From UBA10649 sp964391765 (GTDB taxonomy: Bacteria > Actinomycetota > Actinomycetes > S36-B12): a DNA stretch of 50,621 nt. The DNA lies in the NCBI GenBank assembly GCA_964391765.1, contig CAYMNG010000006.1, positions 1 to 50,621 on the forward strand, in the 5' to 3' direction. Shown piece after piece: positions 48,029 to 50,621 of this stretch. Numbering within the stretch: the first letter of the stretch is position 1; each line of letters opens with the position of its first letter. The notes below the pieces were generated by a model. It was given only the letters and a program-made list of their open reading frames with translations. It did no database searches and had not been told where the DNA came from. The translations under genes and the position numbers were made by a program.

Positions 48029-48874
48029 TCAGCTGGTGACCTGCGTCGGGTCGGTCGTCGGTGCCGGTGCCGGCGGCGGAACCTCGAGGGCCAGCTGCTT
48101 GGCGTACTGCAGGTAGGGCACGAAGCACTGCGCGGATCGGTTGCCCTGCCGCCAGCCGACGGCGGTCGGCCAGATCGCCCACCAGCCGGGGTACTTCTCC
48201 TTGCCGGACCACCGCTTGCCCTGCTTCGCGCACAGCGCACGGGTCCGCGCCTCGACGCTGCGCTGGCCGGGGAACCGCGTTCCCGGTCCGCCCAGGTCGT
48301 AGGCGAGGACCTTGATCCAGTTCTTCTTCGGCACCGTGCACGGGTACGTCGACGTCGCCTTGGCATTGGGCTGGCCGGGCGTGCAGAAGTCGAACTGGGT
48401 CGGCACGGTCGAGGCGACCAGCGCCGGTGCCGTCCCGGTGAACACCTTCAGCTCCGTGCCGGCCTGGAGGACGACGTCGCACCGGACCCATCGCTCGCCT
48501 GCGGTCCACTGCTCGTCGGTCGGGAAGAGGACGACCGTGCGGAACCGGCTGGGCAGCGTCCGGTCGGGAACCCCGAGGTAGGCGTTCATCGCCGCGACCG
48601 TGCACGGCCGGCCCGCGGACAGGCGCATGGCCTGGGTCGACCTCGAGGGCGGACCGAACGCCGGCGAGACCGACCCGACGTAGAACGTCTCGGCGGTGTG
48701 CGGGCCCGCGCAGTCGACCGCGGGGGCCGGGGTCGACACGGCCCGCAGGACGTCGGCGGCGTAGGCGTAGCACGTCGACACCTGCGCCGCGCTCGCCGCG
48801 GGCGGCGCGGCGATCCCCGCCACGGACAGCGCCGCCACCGCGGTGGCGGTGACGACGAAGCGGTGCAGGCGCAT
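48029..48874 (-). CDS. Secreted protein with septum-formation-like repeats
   Basis: A 281-residue protein from ATG preceded by GAGGAG; an earlier in-frame start would precede the signal peptide by nine polar residues and lacks a site. A signal peptide (LHRFVVTATAVAALSVAGIA, cleavage near ASA at residue 30) is followed by two related parts. Both show the C-(n)-V-x-C-x-x-P-H-x-A-E pattern of the septum-formation domain: VDCAGPHTAETFYVGSV near residue 50 and a more divergent second copy around YPCTVPKKNWIKVLAYDLGG. Eight or more cysteines suggest disulfides. Family members are predicted to work at the division septum; no experimental role is known to me. Confidence 0.78.
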   Translation of the reverse strand: MRLHRFVVTATAVAALSVAGIAAPPAASAAQVSTCYAYAADVLRAVSTPAPAVDCAGPHTAETFYVGSVSPAFGPPSRSTQAMRLSAGRPCTVAAMNAYLGVPDRTLPSRFRTVVLFPTDEQWTAGERWVRCDVVLQAGTELKVFTGTAPALVASTVPTQFDFCTPGQPNAKATSTYPCTVPKKNWIKVLAYDLGGPGTRFPGQRSVEARTRALCAKQGKRWSGKEKYPGWWAIWPTAVGWRQGNRSAQCFVPYLQYAKQLALEVPPPAPAPTTDPTQVTS

Positions 48875-49095
48875 GGGACTCCTCACGCGACGACGGACCA
48901 CGAGGCGGGCCGCGTCGACGATAACCCACGACCGACGACGGACCGGGGTGCGGCCGTGGCACGCGTGCCGGCGCAGCGCGGGTCCTCGACCGCGGTTCGG
49001 GGCCGGGCACGCCCTAGGCTGACGCCGGCACGCGGCGGGGCCGACCCGTGCCGGGGTGCCAGTCGCCTGCGGCCCGACGAGGACAGGAGACCGGG

Positions 49096-50621
49096 GTGCG
49101 GATCGGGATACCGGGCGAGGGGCGGCCGGGGGAGACCCGCGTCGCGGCGACGCCGAAGACGGTCGGGCAGCTGATCGGCCTGGGGTACGACGTCGAGATC
49201 GAGGCCGGCGCCGGCGCGCGCTCGGCGTTCACCGACCGCGCCTACGAGGACGCCGGCGCCCGGGTCGTCACCGGGGCACAGGCCTGGGCGGCGGACATCG
49301 TCCTGCACGTCAACCCGCCGACCGACGAGGAGATCGACCAGCTCACCGACGGCGCGACCCTCGTCAGCCTGCTCAGCCCGGCCCTTCGGCCCGAACTCGT
49401 CGACCGGCTCGCGCAACGGCCGATCACGGCGATGGCGATGGACGCGGTCCCGCGCATCTCGCGGGCCCAGTCCCTGGACGTGCTCAGTTCGATGGCGAAC
49501 ATCGCCGGCTACCGCGCCGTGATCGAGGCCGCCAACGTGTTCGGTCGGTTCTTCACCGGGCAGGTGACGGCGGCGGGCAAGGTGCCGCCGGCGAAGGTTC
49601 TCGTCTGCGGTGCGGGGGTCGCGGGCCTGTCCGCGATCGGCGCCGCCGGATCGCTGGGCGCGATCGTGCGCGCGACCGATCCGCGGCCGGAGGTCGCCGA
49701 CCAGGTCCGGTCGATGGGCGGGGAGTACCTGGCGATCGACTCCGGCGAGGCGGAGGTCAGCGCGACCGGCTACGCCAAGGAGATGGGCGAGGACTACAAG
49801 GCCCGCGAGGAGCGCCTGTACGGCGAGCAGGCGGCCGACGTCGACATCATCATCACGACGGCGCTCATCCCCGGGCGTCCCGCACCGCGGCTGATCACCG
49901 CGGAGATGGTCGCGTCGATGAAGCCCGGATCGGTCGTCGTCGACCTGGCCGCGTCGAACGGCGGGAACGTCGAGGGCTCGGAGCCGGACGAGGTCGTCGT
50001 CACCCCCAACGGGGTGACGATCATCGGGCACACCGACCTCGCCGGGCGCCTGCCCGCGCAGGCGTCGCAGCTGTACGGCACGAACCTGGTCAACCTGCTC
50101 AAGCTCATGACCCCGGGCAAGGACGGTCAGCTCGTCTTGGACTGGGACGACGTCGTGCAGCGCAGCATGACCGTCGCGCGTGCCGGGGAGCGGACCTGGC
50201 CGCCACCGCCGGTGCAGGTGTCCGCGGCGCCGGCGCCCGCCGCCACGCCCGCGGTCGCCGTGACGGCCGCCGAGCCGAAGCCGACCTCCCCCGCCCGCCG
50301 GTACGTCGCGATCGCGATCGGCGCGCTGCTGCTGCTCCTGCTGACGGCGGCGGCGCCGGCCGGACTGGCCGGCAACATCACGGTGTTCGTCCTGGCGATC
50401 GTGATCGGGTACTACGTGATCGGCCACGTGCACCACGCGCTGCACACGCCGCTGATGTCGGTCACGAACGCGATCTCGGGCATCATCATCGTCGGCGCGC
50501 TGCTGCAACTGGGCCACGACGATCCGGTCGTCACCGCGCTGGCCTTCGTCGCCGTCCTGTTGGCGAGCATCAACATCTTCGGCGGATTCGCCGTGACCCG
50601 ACGGATGCTGAGGATGTTCCA
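49096..50621 (+). CDS. pntA: NAD(P) transhydrogenase alpha subunit (PntA), 3' end outside window
   Basis: 508 codons are visible from GTG, preceded by AGGAGA. The N-terminal NAD-binding part begins MRIGIPGEGRPGETRVAATP and contains PPAKVLVCGAGVAGLSAIGA as the Rossmann motif, ATDPRPEVADQV, the conserved loop EMGEDYKAREERLYGEQ, and TALIPGRPAPRLITAEMVAS. A Pro/Ala linker (about 372-396) joins it to the membrane segment RRYVAIAIGALLLLLLTAAA followed by two or three more helices up to the edge, so alpha1 and alpha2 parts are fused as in Escherichia coli PntA. With PntB it couples proton entry to NADPH formation. PntB should lie just beyond the window. The 221-bp gap before it holds the divergent promoters. 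Confidence 0.95.
   Translation, partial: MRIGIPGEGRPGETRVAATPKTVGQLIGLGYDVEIEAGAGARSAFTDRAYEDAGARVVTGAQAWAADIVLHVNPPTDEEIDQLTDGATLVSLLSPALRPELVDRLAQRPITAMAMDAVPRISRAQSLDVLSSMANIAGYRAVIEAANVFGRFFTGQVTAAGKVPPAKVLVCGAGVAGLSAIGAAGSLGAIVRATDPRPEVADQVRSMGGEYLAIDSGEAEVSATGYAKEMGEDYKAREERLYGEQAADVDIIITTALIPGRPAPRLITAEMVASMKPGSVVVDLAASNGGNVEGSEPDEVVVTPNGVTIIGHTDLAGRLPAQASQLYGTNLVNLLKLMTPGKDGQLVLDWDDVVQRSMTVARAGERTWPPPPVQVSAAPAPAATPAVAVTAAEPKPTSPARRYVAIAIGALLLLLLTAAAPAGLAGNITVFVLAIVIGYYVIGHVHHALHTPLMSVTNAISGIIIVGALLQLGHDDPVVTALAFVAVLLASINIFGGFAVTRRMLRMF

Noticed and set aside
45279..48116. 945-codon plus-strand frame
   Set aside because: It runs antisense to the ABC-F ATPase and out of frame through the flavoprotein; no domain is recognisable.

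Overview
The window is chromosomal DNA from a high-GC actinobacterium. Codon third positions are almost all G or C and many starts are GTG. Other lineage-typical content includes an actinobacterial-type polyphosphate/ROK glucokinase, a septum-formation-domain secreted protein, a c-di-AMP riboswitch in front of an NlpC/P60 wall hydrolase, and ATGA/GTGA stop-start overlaps between operon genes. I cannot name a genus from the sequence alone.

Layout. 1-3.2 kb: end of a surface-glycan export locus (Wzt-like ATPase cut by the window edge, Wzm-like permease) facing a polytopic glycosyltransferase-like membrane protein. 3.3-9.3 kb: a SET-domain protein, then a run of minus-strand genes (secreted GH88-like hydrolase, quinone oxidoreductase, two-TM potassium channel with RCK domain, TauE/SafE transporter, MoeA-like protein with altered active-site motifs). 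9.3-12.1 kb: a PepSY secreted protein divergent from an OmpR/HisKA two-component pair, with an 11-bp-period direct repeat between them. 12.1-20.8 kb: c-di-AMP riboswitch plus NlpC/P60 gene, stand-alone TrpB-like enzyme, a block of inverted repeats, a flippase, tRNA-Ser(UGA) with a duplicated 3' end, a YihY/BrkB gene broken by an amber codon, a zinc alcohol dehydrogenase and a glucokinase.

20.9-32.3 kb is an accessory island that starts right after tRNA-Ser(GCU) and tRNA-Arg(ACG). It holds toxin-antitoxin and defence-type genes, many with their own small operators, mixed with gene debris: a HIRAN protein behind a HipA-like remnant, MazE/MazF, two broken fragments meeting head to head, a Fic protein, an AAA/DUF4143 ATPase behind three 23-bp direct repeats, a degenerate transposase end, hipBA with an in-frame stop in hipA, a complete but orphan JetD-like (type III Wadjet, DUF3323/DUF2399) protein, a secreted protein, and a ParS/MbcA-RES toxin-antitoxin pair.

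34.3-43.3 kb is the most interesting metabolic locus. Six tightly packed minus-strand genes encode the three subunits of an oxamate carbamoyltransferase-type enzyme (AllH/DUF2877, AllF/FdrA, AllG/DUF1116), a carbamate kinase, a biuret-amidohydrolase-like cysteine hydrolase and an NCS2-type permease. The permease carries a C-terminal domain resembling the C-terminal domain of allophanate hydrolase. A PucR regulator is divergent. I propose that the operon imports and breaks down an N-carbamoyl compound and recovers ATP through carbamoyl phosphate. Allophanate, a close analogue of oxalurate, is a candidate intermediate.

43.3-50.6 kb is ordinary: FkbM-type methyltransferase, short GreA-like factor, ABC-F ATPase, type II NADH dehydrogenase-like flavoprotein, septum-formation-domain secreted protein, and the start of the transhydrogenase alpha subunit, cut by the window end.
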